Source: Hydra vulgaris
Lineage: Eukaryota > Cnidaria > Hydrozoa > Anthoathecata > Hydridae
Direction: 5' to 3'
Assembly (NCBI RefSeq): GCF_038396675.1
Contig: NC_088929.1
Span: 34,151,501-34,215,500, forward strand
Length of the DNA stretch: 64,000 nucleotides
A program made the position numbers and the translations under genes. The notes beneath the pieces were generated by a model, which searched no databases, was not told the origin of the DNA, and was given only the letters and a program-made list of their open reading frames with translations. Position 1 is the stretch's first letter. The number at the start of each line of letters is the position of its first letter. Positions 1-30,028 of the stretch are shown piece after piece.

Positions 1-652
1 CATTATTTTAAATCCAAATTTGACAGAATACTTGTTTTTAAATACTAAACTTCTTATCAATAGAACAGTAGAAACCAGACTCCCAAATTATTTAAATTTT
101 TGAATTTTCTTCTCTTTAAGTATATCTAATAAATTTCTTTTTTAATTGTCATCTAAAAAAAATACTAATTTATCAAAAATGACCAAATATGGTAATTTGA
201 ACCCACTCCATAAATTTAGTTTAATATCAAAAATTTAAATTTTCCTATAAAAAGAAAAAAAAATATCTTTCTAAAAAGTCCTCAATAAATTTTCTAGAAT
301 TTCTTAATCATTAGTTATGATCCTATTTACAAAACTTTGCCTTCTGGGTCCACTGTGTCATGTTACATTATTTCCATGAGGGTACATCTCTAAAAATCAG
401 TTCAATGGTTTTGAGGCCAACTAGTAGTAAGGTTTCCCAAACTCTGTGGTAGCCCTCAGAGAGGCTGATTCCATCAACAGCTTCAAAATATCAGAGTATT
501 AAAAGTGCCATGTTGTGCATGGATGGTGTCCCTGATAATGCTTATGGTGCACATTGTCGAGGCCTATATGTTAAAATTTAAGGTTAATTAACAGGACTGA
601 GACAATTGCATAGCTTATTGCTTAGGAGGCTGTGAATGAGTCATGAAAATGA
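1..652. other. Intergenic or intronic sequence, no gene seen
   Basis: No coding feature is supported. Bases about 345-600 are less AT-rich than their surroundings and run directly into the LINE relic that follows, so they may be that element's 5' leader. This stretch would lie inside a downstream intron of LZTR1, because the LZTR1 exon at 4576 ends in a splice donor and no later exon appears before the left edge. Confidence 0.4.
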
Positions 653-715
653 GTTACTTTTGGCATTTTTTAAGTTTCATTCCGTGAATGAAACTTAAAA
701 TATGCCAAAAGTAAC
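653..715. repeat. Short-spacer inverted repeat (28-bp arms, 7-nt loop)
   Basis: Arms 653-680 and 688-715 are reverse complements with one mismatch in 28 and would form a tight hairpin. It sits just 5' of the LINE relic. No function is visible. Confidence 0.9.
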
Positions 716-779
716 CCAAAATATTAAACATAAAAAACCATCCCCACCACCTAACCGTTATAATATATCTTTTGTTAAT

Positions 780-3560
780 ATTCTTGGTCTGTAAAGCAGA
801 TTTAAATCATTTGATCCTTACTTCTTGCAAAATTTACCATACTTGCTTGCTCTTAGTGAGACAAATTTAAATTCTGCTATTACTTCTTCTGATCTCAGTG
901 TTGATGGGTACTATCCTTTAATTTGCAAAGACTCCAATTGTCACAGACTTGGCTTGGGGTATATATACGCATCAATTTACTTATTTGTCATGAAATCAGA
1001 TTTAAATCCTTTGACCATTCTTTTATGTGCTTCTGCTTGGCTCTATCAACTTTCTCTTTGTTCTTTATCGTTCTCTTTCTTCTCAAGACTGTACTCTTTA
1101 AGATGTATTTTCTGATCAAATTAACCTTGCCCTCTCTCTTTACCCCTCTACCAATATTTTTGTTATGGTAGCTTTATTGCTTATCACACTGAATGGCTTG
1201 GTTCTAATGTCACTGAAGCTACTGGCACTAAAACCTATAACTTCTGCATTTCTCAATATCCTACTCAGATAGTTAACTTTGTGACTCATATTCGCAACAA
1301 CCCTAATCATTTACCTTCACTCCTTGATTTATGTCTTGTTTCTGATCCTATCTTATGTTCAGTTTCTTCTTTTTCTCCTTTAGGTGGTTCTGACCATGCA
1401 ATGATCTCTTTAAATCTAATGATCTCTTTAAATCTTTAATCTCGTACTTCCATTTTGAACTCACCCTATCATTGTACTACTTACTACTACCCTAAACCTG
1501 ACTGAGATTCTTTTTGTGATTTTCATTGTGATGGTCATTGGGTTGATGGCTTTCCTCACTCAGCTGATAAATGTGTCTCCTATGTAACCTCCTGGATTCA
1601 GCAAGAAATGGATGCTTTTATTCCTTCTCTTCTATTCCAAGTCAAGCGTCATTCTACTCCATGATTTTCACCCTCTTATGCAGCTGCTGATCTACCACAA
1701 TCATTTTTTTTATCTTTTTCAGAATAACAACTCTCTTCTTCTTGAGAACAAACGGCTATTTATTGTTACAAAAAATCGATGTAAAAAGGTGCTATCTGAA
1801 GGTAAGCTCCATTATTCTCAGTTCACTAAATCTTGTATCTTATCTCAGAAGTTAGGCTTTAGAGACATTTGGAAAATCTTCAACAGCATCATTAACAAGG
1901 GTAGGTCTAATATTCCATCTCTCATTCATTGAACTGATCTTATTGCCTTTCCCAAGAATAAGACAGAACTATTTGCAAAGAACTTTTCTTCTAATTCGAC
2001 TCTTGAATCTTATGGCCATTCTCTTTCTTCCTTTCCAATTAAACAGGTTAACCCATTGTTAGACATTCAAATCACTTCAGCTTTAGCAGTTGCTAAAGTC
2101 ATATTTCAATTGAACTCATCTACGGCTTGTGGCCCAGACAACATTCCTGTCATTGTCTTACAAAAGTGTTTTCCAGAACTCTCTTCAATTCTCTCTAAAC
2201 TATTTAATAAATGGTTGACTGAGTCTTGTTTTCCTGCCTGCTGGAAAATGATATCTGTTGTTCCAGTTTTCAAGAACACCAGTGAAAATTCTGACCCCTA
2301 AAATTATTGTCTGATCAGCCTTCTTTCTGTTATTAGGTCTTTGAGTCTTTAATGAACAAATTTCTCACATCCCATCTTGAGTCAAAAAACTTACTGTCAT
2401 ACAATCAATACAGTTTTCGATCCTCTCGCTCTACGGCTGACTTACTAATCGCTTTGAAAGAAAGACTTTATTGTGCATTAGATGGCTAGGGCTATTGCTC
2501 TTGACATCTAAAGCTTTCGACAAAGTTTAACATGCCGGTCTTCTCTATAAGCTTGCTTTATATGATGTATCTGGGAAAGTTTTTAAGATTATCAAATTGT
2601 TTCTTTCTAATTGCTTTATTAAAATCATCCTTGAAAGCCAACACTCTTCTTTATTTCCAGTAACTTCTGGGGTACTTTAAGGTTTTATCCTTGATCCTAT
2701 TTTGTTTCTTATCTACATTAATGATCTTCCTAACAACCTTACATTCTAGTAGCTCTTTTTGCTGATGATTCAACTTATATATACTCCTGTCTTCTCTTTT
2801 TGATTGCTTAAAACAGGCAGCCAATTTTGAACCTGATTTCACTTCTGTAACAGATTGAGGCTGCAGTGGGTTGTAAATTCTATCTCAAACAAAACTCAGT
2901 TATTTACCGCAAACAACTATCGCAGTACTGTTAACATTCCTATATTAACGAATGGCAACCCTCTCACTGAGTCCTCTTTTTTATGTCTTCTTGGATTATT
3001 ATTTAGTACTGACCTTTCATGAAAACCATGTATACATTTGATTGCTAATTTCGCATCTGCTAAGGTTGTTTCTCTCTATTGTGCTTACCATTTTCTTGAG
3101 TCTCTTTCCCATCGTCCGTAATTTACATCTCTTTCTCTTTTCTATAAATACTACCATAGACGCTGCTCAAAAGAGCTAATGTCTCTAATAAAATCAACTA
3201 AAACTCATTCTTGTTAGACTTTTCATTCAGCAAAACCCCATTCGTTTACTGTATCTATCCCTGAATGCTCTAAAAACTTTTATTCATTTTGGTTTTTCCC
3301 CTGCACTTTAACTCTTTGGAAACTCTCTCCCATCTTCATGTTTTGCTGATTCATACAACCTACAACTTTTCAAGTCTTTTGTCAACCGTTTACTTGCTCT
3401 ATAACTCTCTTCTTGTTTTCTAGTAACTTGCAACTTTATAGTGGTTACTTGCAGCCTTGTTGGTAGTGAACCAGAATTTAAAAAAAATTTCAGTCAGCTG
3501 GTATTTTAAACATAAGTTAGAGTAATGATTCTGATAATCTCAATAAAATTATATTTGTTT
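780..3560 (+). mobile_element. Degenerate non-LTR retrotransposon (APE endonuclease plus reverse transcriptase)
   Basis: Pieces of a Jockey/CR1-type LINE in order on the plus strand, with many stops and frameshifts. An endonuclease start is near 825-1000 (LLALSETNLNSAITSSDLS). The endonuclease C-terminal part is near 1290-1430, with a GGSDHAMI motif at about 1385. The linker is near 1700-1930. The reverse transcriptase starts near 2056, with STACGPDNIP at about 2120, and RT-like sequence continues to about 2850. The 3' region extends to about 3560 and ends in an AT-rich stretch with AATAAA. No frame longer than about 110 codons survives, so it is an old, dead copy. Relative to LZTR1 it is antisense and probably intronic. 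Confidence 0.8.
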
Positions 3561-4575
3561 TAAGACTTGAAACTTGCTTCATTTCTTATTGCTTTTTGTA
3601 TATCTTAGCTTATAAATTAGAGACAATATTTTGACAACATTAGGAACTCAGCAAAAAAAAGGTAACAATACTTTGAATAATACTTAGTAAGAAGCTTCTT
3701 TCACCACATCCTATCCATTGTTGGAAATGCATGAAGGTCATCCAAATATAAATATTGGGTCTAACTAAAAACTAGGTTCAATTGATGAGGACACAAAAAT
3801 TAAAAAAAGTAATTATCCAGTGTAACTAGCAACTAGCTAGCAATATTCACAACTATTGAGACAGCAAATGGTTGTAATGATTGTTAACTAGATTTACTAG
3901 CAACAACTCTTAAAAATGAAGACAACTAAGCTATGAGGATTTTTAGCTACATAAGCTGGCAACTAATTAGCTACATTTTACAGGGACAAACCCAAACATG
4001 TTTTGGTAATGCTGGTGCAGTATGGACATCCAAAACATTTTCGTTGTTTCAGATATTTACACCTATATAATGGTCATAACATAAGGCAACAAGTTTTTAC
4101 AATAAGGTTCCTATATAATTGGATGTTTGATATAATAAAACAAGAATGGCCAGCACTGATTGACTAGATAATGCCCGATCAAAAATAATGTTACTCAAAT
4201 TCACTAATTATCTGAACCACTTTACTTGCCAAACTTAGCTTTATCTGATTTTTGGCTATTCAATTTAACATAAAAACCCATGATGACTACACTGACATCA
4301 AAAGTAAAAATACAAAACACTTAAGCAAGCTATTTCAAAACACACCCAAAGAACAATATATTAAAACATTTAACAAATAGTATACAACTTTGTATAGATA
4401 TTCATGAAAATCATTTGGAACATTTAATAAAATAAAATTAAAAAAAGTTTTTATAATATAGAAAAAAAAAGTTGGTTTTTTCTTTATACTTCTTTGTTTG
4501 AAAACGTTTCTATGGATTCAAGTACTTTTAAGAATAAATAAAGTAGGAATGTTCATATTTAAAAGTATAAAGTAC
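3561..4575. other. Non-coding, probably LZTR1 intron
   Basis: No coding stretch with homology was found on either strand. It lies between the splice donor of LZTR1 exon 10 and the LINE relic. The next exon of the gene, starting the BTB region, should lie beyond the left edge. Confidence 0.5.
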
Positions 4576-21941
<17,366 letters not shown>

Positions 21942-22440
21942 GACACCTTTAGCACTATTTTCCTTTATTTTTGATTAACTATTATAAATTCTGATACGTA
22001 AAGTAAAAGAAAAATATAAGTGAAAAAAACATATATTTTTAGTTAAAAGTAAAAATTTTGAAGAAAAAATAATGAGCATAAATAATGATTATTTATGTAT
22101 TATTTGTTAGACAATTTACTTTTTATCATAGAGAGTAATGATTTAGAATAAAAATGGTTGATAATGGTCTCATATTTCTTTATAGTCATATTTTTTACTT
22201 TACTCAGTAAAAAAAAAAAAAGTATAAAAAACTTAAACTTATCCCAGCCTTTTTAATACACAGAGTAAATTGATGTTAGTCTATAAAAACTAATGAGTAA
22301 TCAAATGTTACTTTGAAAATAATTAAGCAATAATCTATAATATACACTCAGTGATAAAAAATTTGAATTTATAAGTCTATAAAATCAATAAAACTGTTTA
22401 AAAAATAATAAAAACTCTTCATTTCATTTAAATATATATT
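21942..22440. other. Spacer between MRPL34 stop and LZTR1 start
   Basis: About 500 bp, minus-strand order MRPL34 then LZTR1. A minus-strand AATAAA lies at about 21964-21969, just 5' of the LZTR1 ATG. No other gene is seen. Confidence 0.5.
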
Positions 22441-22707
22441 TTAGTGTGATAAAAATCTTCTTCCTTTCAATCTTCTTCTCTCCAAAACTCTACGGCCAGC
22501 TTCTGTACTAAGCCGTTTTAAAAAACCATGTTTCCTTTTACGTTGAAGATTATTGGGCTGATATTCCATACCAAATTTTGCACCACGAGTCTGTAAAGCT
22601 GAAGATACTGAATTAAAAGAGGGTACAATTTTCCAAGAACCAAAATTATTTAATCTGTTAAATGTTTCGCGACAAAAAGTAAAAGCAAACCTAGTTAAAC
22701 TATTCAT
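22441..22707 (-). CDS. MRPL34: Mitochondrial ribosomal protein bL34m
   Basis: 88-residue protein of the large mitochondrial ribosomal subunit. Residues 48-88 hold the bL34 signature: [19 protein letters not shown] followed by [18 protein letters not shown], very basic. Residues 1-47 form a basic, hydroxylated, amphipathic leader typical of a mitochondrial targeting peptide. It is a single exon with the first ATG at 22707. A TTTATTATAG sequence about 25 bp upstream resembles a 3' splice site, so a 5' UTR intron or spliced leader is possible. It lies head-to-tail between PGAP4 and LZTR1. Confidence 0.95.
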   Translation of the reverse strand: MNSLTRFAFTFCRETFNRLNNFGSWKIVPSFNSVSSALQTRGAKFGMEYQPNNLQRKRKHGFLKRLSTEAGRRVLERRRLKGRRFLSH

Positions 22708-22950
22708 TATTTACAAGAATTTCTTTTCTATAATAAAAATAAAATATATCAAGTTAATAATATTTATGATACTTCCTTAAAAATATACAAAAATTCTAAT
22801 TACAAAATATTAGTTATTAGGCTTGTTTGTAAAACTTTTTTTTAATTTATTTATAGGAATATTACAGTAAATGTAGTAATCCTGCAGTAGTAAAACTACA
22901 GTAAATGTAAATTATAATTCTACAGTAACTGTAAAACTTAGCAGTGATAT

Positions 22951-23006
22951 CATCAATGGTACAATTATACTAATATATCATCAATGGTACAATTATACTA
23001 ATATAC
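22951..23006. repeat. 28-bp tandem duplication
   Basis: Two exact copies of a 28-bp unit beginning ATCATCAATGGTACAATTAT (22951-22978 and 22979-23006), between PGAP4 and MRPL34. Confidence 0.9.
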
Positions 23007-23180
23007 TTCCAATTATCTTCAATAATATAGTAATGGTTTATTGAAGTTCAATGATTTTATATAAAAAATAGTGAGTACATAACTATTATTTTTTCACTGC
23101 ATTATTTTGTTTCAGCATAAGTAAAATAGACGACAAAGTTATTACTTAAATTATATTTTATTAGCATTACAAAGTTATTA

Positions 23181-23413
23181 GGCCGGGTGAATAAAAAAAG
23201 CAATTGCTTTTACTCAGTAATCAGTCAGTTTTATGTGAATAAAAACTTCAGCAGTTTTCCACAAATTTTTATTCACATAAAGTTAAGCACTTAACTCAGT
23301 AATTGCTCAGCTTTATGTGAAAAAAAACTTAACCAAAATATCAAAAAATTTAAGTCACGTAAAGTTGACCAATTACTAAGTAAAAGCAATTCATTTTTTT
23401 TATTCACCCGGCC
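23181..23413. mobile_element. 233-bp MITE with GGCCGGGTGAATAA ends
   Basis: Inverted termini of about 40 bp (GGCCGGGTGAATAAAA and complement) are flanked by a 5-bp TATTA duplication (23176-23180, 23414-23418). The interior holds two diverged copies of a CAGTAAT/TTTATGTGAA unit. It is non-coding and lies between PGAP4 and MRPL34. Confidence 0.85.
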
Positions 23414-23613
23414 TATTACTTTAATTTTATTACTATAAATTAGCATCTATAACTTTTAATAAAAACAATTTTTCAAACAAAAGGTAAATTATAACTATAA
23501 TATAATTATATATTATTTATATATTATATAATATATAAATATATAATAATATTATTACAATATTATTATTATATAATTATATTATTATATATTATTTTAT
23601 GAACTTATTTTCT

Positions 23614-24720
23614 TTACTGTATTTTTTTTGTTGAAAACATTCCGATATGTTCAACAAGATTAAACTCTGTCATTAGAACATCCATATCTGTTTTTAGAGG
23701 TAATTCGTCTAAAATAGTGTCTTTAGCTCTATAAATACCTGTTTCAATGGAAATTTTACTTTCTTTAATCAAATATTGAATTGTTGCATCCAAAGTATAC
23801 GATGGAAAAAGCATAGAAACTGTGCAACAGGACTCTTGATCGACAAGTGCTATATTGTTTGTTATTGCATAATGTAAAAAACCAACTTTATTTGGACCAA
23901 GTCCAAAAAGAAAAGAAAAACTGAGCAAAAAAGTTGTCAATAAAAATAATTTAGAAATAGGAAGTGAAAAATAGAAAGAAATCATCTTTACTATGCTTAA
24001 AAATAGTATTGGGACAACCAAAAGATAAATAAACCAAGGAATTTTTCTTAAACGCAACGGATGAAATAACTTGATATGACTTATTTTTCTTCTTTGCCTT
24101 TTGTCTTGAAGTGATAAAAAATCAATTTGTGAAACTACATTATTTAAACTATCATAAAAACCATTTATAACAAGCCCATCATCTTCATTGACTAAAATGT
24201 ATTTTGTGTAAGGATATCTTTTTTTAGTTTCAACAAGACAAGAAATATAATCAAGTAATTCTTTTTGCCACCTTCCTTGTTTGTCATTTGTTGCAAGTAT
24301 ATTGCTAAATTTATAAATATATGGTAACCCAATTAAAGAATCTAAACTTCCTGAATAACCATTAATTTTATATGTTGTGCTGCAAAAAAGAAATCCAAGT
24401 TTTTTTTTACTGTGCTTCATTTCCAGAAACAAAGTACCAACGGTCTGAAATGGATAATCAAGATTTACACCTTCATAATCTCGCTCAGATGAAATAATAA
24501 CAATCACAATTTCAGGATTTGGTTGAATAAATGATGAAAAGTTTGTCAAAGAATTCTTCAAAAATTGAACTCGTTCTAAGCTTTCAACTATATGCGTTTC
24601 TATCTTAAAATCTGGAGGATGCAGAAAAAATCGATTCAAATCAACAAAAAACTTGTAACCACAAATGCCAATAACAACAAAATGAAACGTCTTTAAATTA
24701 TAAAAATTTCTGATAAACAT
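23614..24720 (-). CDS. PGAP4: PGAP4/TMEM246-like GPI GalNAc-transferase
   Basis: 368 residues, single coding exon. PGAP4 is the Golgi enzyme that adds a GalNAc side chain to GPI anchors. It has an N-terminal membrane segment at residues about 12-30 and a GT-A-type domain. An acidic metal-site candidate, NEDDG, is at 178-182. The family's unusual pair of membrane segments interrupting the catalytic domain is at about 228-250 and 256-275, followed by the C-terminal half of the domain (FLHYAITNNIALVDQESCCT). Length is close to the about 400 of vertebrate PGAP4. The ATG directly follows a strong acceptor-like sequence (GTTTGTGTTTTTTTAG), so either a 5' UTR intron or trans-splicing delivers the start. 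The assignment rests on domain topology and motif; orthology was not tested. Confidence 0.8.
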   Translation of the reverse strand: MFIRNFYNLKTFHFVVIGICGYKFFVDLNRFFLHPPDFKIETHIVESLERVQFLKNSLTNFSSFIQPNPEIVIVIISSERDYEGVNLDYPFQTVGTLFLEMKHSKKKLGFLFCSTTYKINGYSGSLDSLIGLPYIYKFSNILATNDKQGRWQKELLDYISCLVETKKRYPYTKYILVNEDDGLVINGFYDSLNNVVSQIDFLSLQDKRQRRKISHIKLFHPLRLRKIPWFIYLLVVPILFLSIVKMISFYFSLPISKLFLLTTFLLSFSFLFGLGPNKVGFLHYAITNNIALVDQESCCTVSMLFPSYTLDATIQYLIKESKISIETGIYRAKDTILDELPLKTDMDVLMTEFNLVEHIGMFSTKKIQ

Positions 24721-24744
24721 CTAAAAAAACACAAACAAAAGCAA
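24704..24744 (-). promoter_or_regulatory. Splice-acceptor-like site at the PGAP4 start codon
   Basis: Polypyrimidine tract and AG (24721-24722, minus strand) immediately before the ATG. It is compatible with cis-splicing or spliced-leader trans-splicing. Confidence 0.6.
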
Positions 24745-25093
24745 CCCAACTGTTACCTTAATTAAGTCTTATGGTTAAAATTTCTTTTTTATTTTTTACA
24801 TATTTCTACCATATGCATATGTTAGGTATGATAATGTAACTTTAAAAAAAGTAATAACAATTTTGAAACGTATTTGGATTTAAAATTATCTTTAAACTCT
24901 TGAATAAAAAACAAGATAAAAAGGGTTAATTCTACTATGAAAATTTATTTTAATAATATTAAAACTAGTTTAATAATATAAAGTGTTAACAAATAGTTTT
25001 TTAAAATTTCTTAATAGAAAATTAAAGCAATAATAAGTGACGCATTGCATAGGACTACTTACAATTACTTTAATTACCTATAGTAAACTACTA
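24745..25093. other. Upstream region of PGAP4, nothing recognised
   Basis: AT-rich, with no ORF or repeat identified. Confidence 0.4.
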
Positions 25094-25155
25094 AGTCTAT
25101 CAATTTTCATGAAACACAACTAATAAATAAGTTGTTTCATGAAAATTGATAGACT
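25094..25155. repeat. Inverted repeat (26-28-bp arms)
   Basis: Arms 25094-25121 and 25130-25155 are complementary apart from a 2-nt length difference. Confidence 0.85.
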
Positions 25156-25309
25156 CTGACGTCACAAAAAAAATGCCGGAATGTTCTACAAACTTCTAGT
25201 GACATTTAATTGTTAATTAACCCGTTTGGTTGATTGATTGTTTGTCTTGAATCTTGTTGATTTTTCAATTTTTTACATGTTTTATTCTACAAATTGCATT
25301 ATTACAGAG

Positions 25310-25790
25310 CCGATGACAATTCTAAAAAAAAAAAGTAGTGTAATAAAAAGAATTGAATTATTAGAATCGAAAAAAGAAATCAAAAATAATTCAGCTAAGT
25401 TTTGGTCACAAAAATAAATCTGCAGAAAAAGCTATGGTTGTAAACTCAAGTACTAAAACTATATTATCTGAGCAGGAAGAGAAAAAAAGTGTGAAAAGAA
25501 CATTATTGTTTTTGTAATTCCAGAATCAAATAATTTAAACGAACTTGAAAAAGAAAAAACGGCGATGAAAAAATACTTGACCAGACATTTAAGGAAATTG
25601 GTATTTAAGGCAATCAAAAACCTATTAAAATAATAAGATTAAAAAACAAAAAAGATTCAAAAACTCCTCCGCCCATTATTGACATACTTCCAGAAAACTG
25701 CGAACGCAATAAAGTTTTACTTGCCACTAGAGAATTACGCAAAAACATAAAATATACAAACATTGGCGTAGAAAGATTTTTTTGGTGTTC
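25310..25790 (+). pseudogene. LINE ORF1 relic
   Basis: Plus-strand pieces of an RRM-type LINE ORF1 protein: a coiled-coil start near 25340-25420, NIIVFVIPESNNLNELEKEK near 25501-25560, and a further block near 25620-25760 with DSKTPPPIIDILPENCERNK. Several frame changes occur. The rest of the element is missing. The sequence then passes into a copy of the fold-back repeat. Confidence 0.7.
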
Positions 25791-25794
25791 GAGA

Positions 25795-26135
25795 TAAGTT
25801 CCAGACATGGAGCAAACTCCGAACATATATATGTTTATACTTATGTCAAATAATGAGGGTTTGCAAAAAATTGCGATGATTGGAGGCTGGGAACAAAAAA
25901 GCCCTAAAGTTTTTGCCCCCCCCCCCTGCCCCAAACGTGACAGCAACAAGTTGATGAAGTATTTTTTGTACTATTCGTAACTAGACTTATATTCATCGAT
26001 ACATTTTAAGTTTCATAGTATTATCTATTAGCGTTTAAAAATTATTACCATATAAAATTTGCAACCCCCACAAATTGAGGGAGGTTTAAACTTTATATGG
26101 TCATAATTTTTGAACGCTAAAGTATTTTAAAATGA
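25795..26135. repeat. Fold-back repeat, short copy
   Basis: Homologous to 48340-48800: CAGACATGGAGC, TGTTTATACTTA, AAAAAATTGCGATGATTGGA, then an inverted-repeat core (about 26030-26060 against 26082-26118). A C-tract at 25917-25926 interrupts it. Confidence 0.75.
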
Positions 26136-27230
26136 AATAAAATGAAAAGTAAATGAAACTGACACCTTAAAAAATAATTTAAAAAATTTGATCTCTGTAT
26201 CCAATTCTTTCTTCGTTAGTTCGAAGTTTATTTGTTTGCGTAAGAACTTTGTTATTGTAATTCAATTTCTTTTTTTATTATTATTATTATTTCCTTTATT
26301 TTCCTTCATTTTCTTTCTCACTTCATTTTGGTTTCTATACTTCTCCTTTATCTATTTTTTTTCTATTTATCCTTTTTTTATTTTTCTATGATCTATTTGT
26401 GTCATTTTTTTTTAATCTTTCATTCAAACATCTTTTTTTTTAATTATAAAATATGTCTTCATGAAAAAGCTTCTGCCATCGTGAAAGTTATTGCATTTGA
26501 TAGTAATATTTCATTTAAACTGTGTCATTTACATTACGGTGAGTAAACACTATTAATGAGTTAAATTGATGAGATATCAAAATAAAATCTTTTAACAGTT
26601 GATATAAATTTTATGAATATTTAAATTTGTTATTTTGCTTTTCCAGGGGGAGGGGAGCAATCTCATCCCCTACCCCCCCCCCCCCCCGCCTTTCCCCTCC
26701 TTGCTTTTGCCTGGCGGCGCTCATGATAATATGTCTTAGAATCGTTAGTATTTTAAAAGTGTTTTTCTAAATTTTCTCATCTTCCTTTTTCTAAATGCCA
26801 CTCGAAGATTGTTTAATTTTCTGATTTTTGCATTTATTATAACGGCAGTTATTGTTTAAAAAAAACAAAAAACTATGTATTCTTTATGATATACTTTTTA
26901 GTTCAAAATCAACGACTTTTTTTGTGCTTTTATAAAAAGACCGATTTAAAGTTAAGATATTTGTTTAAGGAATATAGTTTTTATTTTATTTTATTAACCA
27001 CACCGAACCATTGTTGTTTAAAATTAATTTTTTTTTTTTAATTATTTTAATGTTTTCAAAAAAGGAAAAAAAAAGAAAATCATTTCACTATAAATACATA
27101 AAAATCAAATATTTATAGTATTCGATTCCAACCAAATGCCACTCTCTTGAAATTAGAATTAATGATATTTAGGAAGTATAAAGGTTGCTTAATACTATTA
27201 AATAAAATCAGCTGCGACTAGCTATAATTT
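26136..27230. other. No gene; simple-sequence rich
   Basis: T-rich pyrimidine tracts (26265-26445) and a G/C-rich patch with a 15-C run (about 26640-26710) that stands out against the AT background. Nothing else was recognised. Confidence 0.5.
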
Positions 27231-27234
27231 AGAC

Positions 27235-27400
27235 TTTAAATCGACTTTTAAATTTCAAGATTTTAGACTAATTTAACTCTTACTTTACTATGTATTGTGA
27301 CGAGAAAATATTTATTTGTCTTGAAATTTGAAGTTTATATGATATTGAACACTTATTAGTTGATAATTGTAGCAGTTTGATTAAAAAAACTGTAACGTTA
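27235..27400 (+). repeat. Dispersed repeat, copy 1
   Basis: Matches the reverse complement of 35945-36105 over about 160 bp (shared AAATTTCAAGATTTTAGACT and TTTGTCTTGAAATTTGAAGT). Unclassified. Confidence 0.75.
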
Positions 27401-28249
27401 AAAACTTTAACAAGCCTTAAGCATAAAAAATTAACATAGACACTATGAGAAAATTGAAGTTAGACACTTGCATATACTGTAAATGTTAAAAAATAGTTAA
27501 ACTATTAGTCACTAACATCCTGCATAAAGACTTTTGGTGAACTAGACTAACTATATTTTATATTGTTAGTTAAATAAATATTGAAAGCTGAGAATTTATT
27601 TTTTATAGCTCAAGTTTAAAAATTTATTCCTATTTTACAAATTAGTGCACATAATAATTTCGTTCAAATCAAAAAGTTAAAATAATATAAATAAAATTTT
27701 AGTCAGTAAATTCAAGTCAGCATAGTATAAAATGGCAAATCAGTGTTTTCATTTTTAGATGATTCGATAATTTAAATAATTCAATTTCATTTTGCTCATT
27801 TAAATTTTTTATTTCATTTATGTTTATTGGTTTTAGTTCCTCCTTTCTATCATCAAAATCATCATCCTCATCCAACTCATTATATTTTTATTTTATTATT
27901 TTTTATATGCCGTATATTAAAATTTACAATGAAATAAATCGTGTTATTAAATAAGAGAGCTGGAGCAAGCAGAAGACATAAACTGTCTTATCATCGAGCC
28001 CCATTTACATTGAAAAAATCGTCAGTTTATATACAAAAATGAAAAGTAGCTAAGTACATAATAAGAATTTTACACACGTTAGTTACAATATAAATATTAA
28101 AATAATATAAGTATTAGTGTTGAAATATAACACAATATATCAAAGGTTAATAACATAAAAGTATTAAAGTTTTTCAACAAAAATTTAAATAAAAATAAAA
28201 CTGCAACAAAAGAGTATCAATAACTAGTTTTTTAGATAATTTGTATCAT

Positions 28250-28800
28250 TTATGAATTTATTTTTAAAGAGATATTTTTAATCAAAGTCATTTTGTAATA
28301 AGAGACTCTTAGATTCTTTCCTGAATTGTTCCAAAGAGATGTTATGAATATTATTTTTTTTGTTATAAAATTTGAAAAGTGTTTCCATAAAAACGATCCA
28401 CGGTACTGGATTTGGTAAGAACTTAGTTTTAAATTAGTTTTTGATACAATAAAGTCGTTAATTGAAAATTTAGTAGGATACTTGTGCGAGATTTCAATAA
28501 AGTAAGACTGAAATACAACAGGGGAAAGTCCATGTTTTATTTTAAACATGAATTGTAGAACTTGGTGTATATTAAGTTTATAGATACTTAGGGCACCAAA
28601 GACTTAAAAGAGGTTCGCAATGAAAAGTTCTGTGTGCACCAAATACAATCCTGCATGCGTGTTTTTGCTTACTATAAAGTTTTTTTAAATTACTATAATT
28701 AGTACTACGCCATACAATATTACAGTAAGAGATAAAACAATGAATAAATGAAAAGTATATTTTTTTCAAGGAAGCAGTGTAAAGATATGGTTTAGTTTTA
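28250..28800 (-). pseudogene. LINE RT C-terminal region
   Basis: Two frames: FIHCFISYCNIVWRSTNYSN (28700-28760) and a C-terminal block (28250-28549) with SSYQIQYRGSFLWKHF, the usual end of this LINE group. Confidence 0.8.
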
Positions 28801-29459
28801 TATAATATGGAAATATTTATTTAGATTTTATTTTCTATGTATGTATTTTATATGAGGTTTCCATGACAAATTTTCATCTAGTATTGCTCCTAAAAAATTA
28901 ACGATTGGCTCCCTTTTAATAAATGTTTTATTGATTAAAAGATTAGGTAATTTTAGAGGAACATCATCATCTTTACTAAGTTTGGAGAATAAAATAAATT
29001 TAGTTTTTTCTACATTTAACGAAAGCCTATTACTTGTAAACCACTCGTTTATTTTTAATAGTTCTTTATTAAATATATTAAAGAGAACTTTTATGTTTTT
29101 GTTGGAATAAAAAAGATTTGAGTCGTCTACAAACAGTATAACATTTAAAATATTTGATGCTAAGTACTAATCATTTATGTACAATAAAAATAATAACGGT
29201 CCTAAGAATGAACTCTGGGGCACACCACATGTAATGTGTTTTTCTTTTTCAATTTTTTATAAATAATACATTGTGACCTGTTCGCCAGGTAATCTTCAAA
29301 CCAAAGTAAGTCTTTGTTTTTTACTTTTTACATAGAGTTCCCGATTTTTTATAAGTATCTTATGGTTAACAGTGTCAAAGGCTTTTGACAGATCAATAAA
29401 AACTCCTAAGGTAAAACAGTCATTATTGAATGCACCTGATACATGATTAATCAGTTCGA

Positions 29460-29957
29460 TTACCGCATGGTAAATTGTTTACTGTACAGCAAACTGTTTA
29501 ACATCAAATAGTTATAAAGTCTGTTGTGCATAACTCGTTCCAATAATTTTGAGAAGCAAGGTATGGCGGGAATAGGTCTGTAGTTTGAAATATTAGTTTT
29601 GTCACCAGATTTAAAAATTGGAGTGATTACGGCAACTTTAAGTTTTTTTGGCACAACACCTAGTTTTAATGAAAGGTCAAAAATATGAAACAATGACGGT
29701 TCAATGGTATCGAAAACTGACTTAACAACATTTACACTAATTTTGTCAATGCCCGCACTTTTATTACTTTTAAGACTATTAAAAGCATTCCTTATCTCGC
29801 TTAGATTTAAATTAGATTCTTTCATAATAGTATTACATGGTTTAATATAAGACTCAAACTCTATGGTACTAGGCAGAATTTTACTCGCCAAGTTCGGCCC
29901 TACTTCAAGAAAAAATGAGTTTAGTTTTTCAGCTATTTTTTTTTTATCATAAATCAT
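29460..29957 (-). pseudogene. LINE reverse transcriptase N-terminal part
   Basis: 165 open codons: KIAEKLNSFFLEVGPNLASK, LKSNKSAGIDKISVNVVKSV, VAVITPIFKSGDKTNISNYR. It stops near 29460 before the palm domain, which continues in other frames to about 28900. Confidence 0.88.
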
Positions 29958-30028
29958 TTCCCCGCCAATTTAAAGCTTTTGGGGGAGATTATTTTTTACA
30001 CATTTATTTTTACCGATTATTTGTTTAA

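Noticed and set aside
825-1171. Two overlapping plus-strand frames as separate genes
   Set aside because: They are frame-shifted parts of one LINE endonuclease.
26188-26546. Hydrophobic frames of 67-72 codons
   Set aside because: Pyrimidine-tract low complexity; no conserved features.
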